The notes under the pieces were generated by a model. It did no database searches, was not told the origin of the DNA, and saw only the letters and a list, made by a program, of their open reading frames with translations. The position numbers were made by a program, and so were the translations under genes. A DNA stretch of 7,103 nt from Bacillota bacterium (lineage in GTDB: Bacteria > Bacillota > Clostridia > Clostridiales > Clostridiaceae): positions 1 through 7,103 of the forward strand of contig JAEZDX010000206.1 in assembly GCA_023417975.1 (NCBI GenBank), written 5' to 3'. Shown here in pieces: positions 5,330-7,103 of this stretch (within the stretch, counting starts at the first letter, position 1; each line of letters opens with the position of its first letter).

Positions 5330-6391
5330 GTGAAAAACAGTGTACACAGAATAGCTATACCATCAATCCTAGATGTAGGAAAGGGAAATATAGGAAACTT
5401 AGGTTATCTTATAAGGAAGAATAATTTTAAGAAGGTAGCAGTTTACTTTGGCAGCGGTCTTATGGATATGTTTGGTGAAGCAGTTATCTCATCTCTTCAA
5501 AATAGTGAACTGGAACTATTAACTACCGAAGAAATTGATGATGTGGATATCCAAGATATTATTCATAAAGCCTTTTCTATTCAAAAGGATGCTGAAGTTA
5601 TAATAGGAATAGGTGGCGGCAAGGTTCTGGATGCTGCTAAATATATGGCCTTTCTAAGGAAGCTTCCATTTATTAGTGTTCCTACTTCTACCTCTAATGA
5701 TGGCTTTTCCAGCTCTAACGCATCCCTGATGATAGAAGGCAAAAAAACTTCAGTAAACGCCGTAATGCCCTTTGGTATTATTGTTGACATCGATGTAATA
5801 AGAAGTGCTCCCGAAAAATTCTTATATTCAGGTATCGGTGATTTGGTATCAAAGATTACGGCGCTTTATGACTGGCAGTTTGAAGAACAGATGGGCAAGA
5901 CTATTATGGATGACTTTGCTGTGATGATATCTAAAAAGGCAGTAAATAGCTTTGTTAGAACAGAGTTTAAAACAATAAAGGATGATTTTTTTCTAAAAGA
6001 ACTAGTAGATTCCCTGACAATGAGCGGCATAGCTATGGAAATCGCAGGCGACAGCGCTCCTTCCAGCGGAAGCGAACACTTAATTTCTCATGCTCTTGAT
6101 AAACTTTGTGAAAAACCTCAGCTTCACGGCATACAGGTTGGAGTCGCTACGTACCTTATGAGCAAGGTTCAGAGTCATAGGGCTGAAAGAGTTACAAAAG
6201 TATTTGCCTCAACAGGATTTTTTGATTATGTTAAAACCTTGGGCATGAAGAAAGCTGATTTCGAAAAGGCCATAGAAGAAGCTCCAAACATAAAACCTAC
6301 CAGATGTACATATATTCATATGCCGGAATTTAGATACGAAGCAATTCGGCTTTTAAATGAAGATAAAATATTAAGAACACTTCTTATATGA
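5330..6391 (+). CDS. Glycerol-1-phosphate-dehydrogenase-like, metal-dependent dehydrogenase (Fe-ADH superfamily)
   Basis: With a GTG start the protein has 353 residues, normal for the AraM/EgsA branch of the iron-containing alcohol dehydrogenase superfamily. The N-terminal NAD(P)-binding half carries 'GIGGGKVLDAAKYMA' (93-107), 'FISVPTSTSNDGFSSS' (114-129) and 'GIIVDIDVI' (149-157). The C-terminal half carries 'GIGDLVSK' (168-175, with Asp171), 'GSEHLISHALD' (247-257, with His250 and His254) and 'LHGIQVGVA' (265-273, with His266). Asp171, one of the two His around 250-254, and His266 are the likely zinc ligands by analogy with glycerol dehydrogenases. Family enzymes reduce dihydroxyacetone phosphate to sn-glycerol-1-phosphate. 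In Bacillus this feeds heptaprenylglyceryl phosphate synthesis with PcrB; no such partner is in this window. Another polyol-phosphate substrate is possible. The gene is monocistronic, divergent from the sigma operon and convergent with the DUF5050-like gene. Confidence 0.82.
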   Translation: MKNSVHRIAIPSILDVGKGNIGNLGYLIRKNNFKKVAVYFGSGLMDMFGEAVISSLQNSELELLTTEEIDDVDIQDIIHKAFSIQKDAEVIIGIGGGKVLDAAKYMAFLRKLPFISVPTSTSNDGFSSSNASLMIEGKKTSVNAVMPFGIIVDIDVIRSAPEKFLYSGIGDLVSKITALYDWQFEEQMGKTIMDDFAVMISKKAVNSFVRTEFKTIKDDFFLKELVDSLTMSGIAMEIAGDSAPSSGSEHLISHALDKLCEKPQLHGIQVGVATYLMSKVQSHRAERVTKVFASTGFFDYVKTLGMKKADFEKAIEEAPNIKPTRCTYIHMPEFRYEAIRLLNEDKILRTLLI

Positions 6392-6419
6392 ATTATTGCG
6401 GCATATTTACTAAAAATTC

Positions 6420-6463
6420 AAAAAAATCACATTTATACATGTTTAATGCGTAAATGTGATTTT
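6420..6463. terminator. Bidirectional intrinsic terminator
   Basis: Positions 6423-6435 pair perfectly with 6451-6463 (13 bp), and a small inner CAT/ATG helix lies within the 15-base loop. On the minus strand the stem runs into seven T (6426-6420), a strong terminator for the DUF5050-like gene ending at 6514. On the plus strand the stem ends with TTTT, so it can also end the dehydrogenase transcript, 32 bases after its stop. Confidence 0.8.
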
Positions 6464-6513
6464 AAGCTGCTTTATTACTATTGCTCGTCTAGATGTATAT
6501 CTGAACTGTGAAC

Positions 6514-7103
6514 TTATTTAAGTTCTGTCTCTTCTTTTCCATCGTTTTTTATCCTATAATAGTTTTGCTGCTGAGCATCAGAATAAATTATCCAATCGCC
6601 CACAACATTAATTGATGAAACTTCTTCATCTGAGAGTCTTGTATTTGCAGTGCCGTCAGTCTTTACTTTCCATAACCTTCCATCTTCTGCACACTTATAA
6701 TATATCCAATCTTCCTGCATATTGAAATTCTGCATCTTATTCTTCAGCATCACGTTTTTACTTTTAGTTTCGATATCATAACGAACCAACTGTTGATCCT
6801 GTAATTCCACATAATATACATATTTACCTTTTACTCTAATACCATATGGCATTAACTTTTCATCAAAAATCAATTTTTCATTTCTACCTTCTCTATCTGT
6901 AGTATATATTTGTATATTAGGAGTGGGATTAGATGTTAAGTCTGTTTTATTCATATCCTCATACCTTAAAATATAGATTTTATCCTCATCCATATTTATA
7001 ATTAGTCCATTGCTGAAGTCAAAAATATCCTTTTTATTACTGCCATCGGTTTTCTTTTTGCCTATCTTATTATTTTCGTGGTGAAAGTAAACATCTTTAC
7101 CTA
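6514..7103 (-). CDS. DUF5050-like beta-propeller protein, 5'-truncated
   Basis: The frame stays open from 6993 to the right edge (upstream residues include GKDVYFHHENNKIGKKKTDG), so the ATG at 6993 is internal and the true start lies outside the window. The visible 196 residues hold about five degenerate repeats of 35-45 residues. Each repeat has a hydrophobic strand such as 'GDWIIYSD', 'EDWIYYK' or 'GKYVYYVE', then 'L(W/Y)(K/R)(V/I)K(T/N)DG' and a short turn. This is the pattern of DUF5050 / low-density-lipoprotein-receptor-like beta-propeller blades. Such proteins in Clostridia are often secreted or membrane-tethered, with extra N-terminal domains, but that part is not visible here. The protein probably acts in binding rather than catalysis. 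It is followed by a strong terminator. Confidence 0.75.
   Translation of the reverse strand, partial: GKDVYFHHENNKIGKKKTDGSNKKDIFDFSNGLIINMDEDKIYILRYEDMNKTDLTSNPTPNIQIYTTDREGRNEKLIFDEKLMPYGIRVKGKYVYYVELQDQQLVRYDIETKSKNVMLKNKMQNFNMQEDWIYYKCAEDGRLWKVKTDGTANTRLSDEEVSSINVVGDWIIYSDAQQQNYYRIKNDGKEETELK

Overview
The window is an AT-rich, densely coded segment. Its strong purine-rich ribosome binding sites, a TTGACA/TATAAT-type promoter, and its gene families (WYL regulator, DUF4177, ECF sigma with a one-pass anti-sigma, lipobox lipoprotein, DUF5050-like propeller) point to a low-GC Gram-positive bacterium. It is most likely a Clostridia member; the species cannot be named from sequence alone. It holds nine protein genes, two of them cut by the window edges. 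I see no RNA genes, insertion sequences, CRISPR arrays or prophage genes.

Layout, left to right. (1) Positions 1-957, plus strand: the C-terminal half of a WYL-domain transcriptional regulator, then a stand-alone GyrI-like small-molecule-binding protein with its own promoter. (2) Positions 971-1942, minus strand: a hairpin separating convergent genes, then a two-gene unit of a small DUF4177 protein and an FMN nitroreductase, one base apart. (3) Positions 2097-5082, minus strand: an ECF sigma factor, a directly abutting membrane-anchored putative anti-sigma factor, and a lipoprotein of unknown function. The lipoprotein has its own ECF-type promoter (TGAAC-N17-CGTATA) and an intrinsic terminator. 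(4) Positions 5276-6391, plus strand: a glycerol-1-phosphate-dehydrogenase-like metal-dependent dehydrogenase, divergent from the sigma gene. (5) Positions 6423-7103: a bidirectional terminator and the C-terminal part of a DUF5050-like beta-propeller protein on the minus strand.

The most coherent system is the sigma / anti-sigma / lipoprotein cassette. The anti-sigma has a short cytoplasmic head, one membrane helix and a roughly 360-residue outside domain. The lipoprotein would sit on the same outer face of the membrane. The ECF-like promoter in front of the lipoprotein suggests that it is an output of the sigma factor, possibly with a feedback or protective role. The function is inferred, not shown.

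Three gene starts differ from the longest open frame because of ribosome binding site or promoter position: DUF4177 (1942), the sigma factor (5082) and the dehydrogenase (GTG at 5330).
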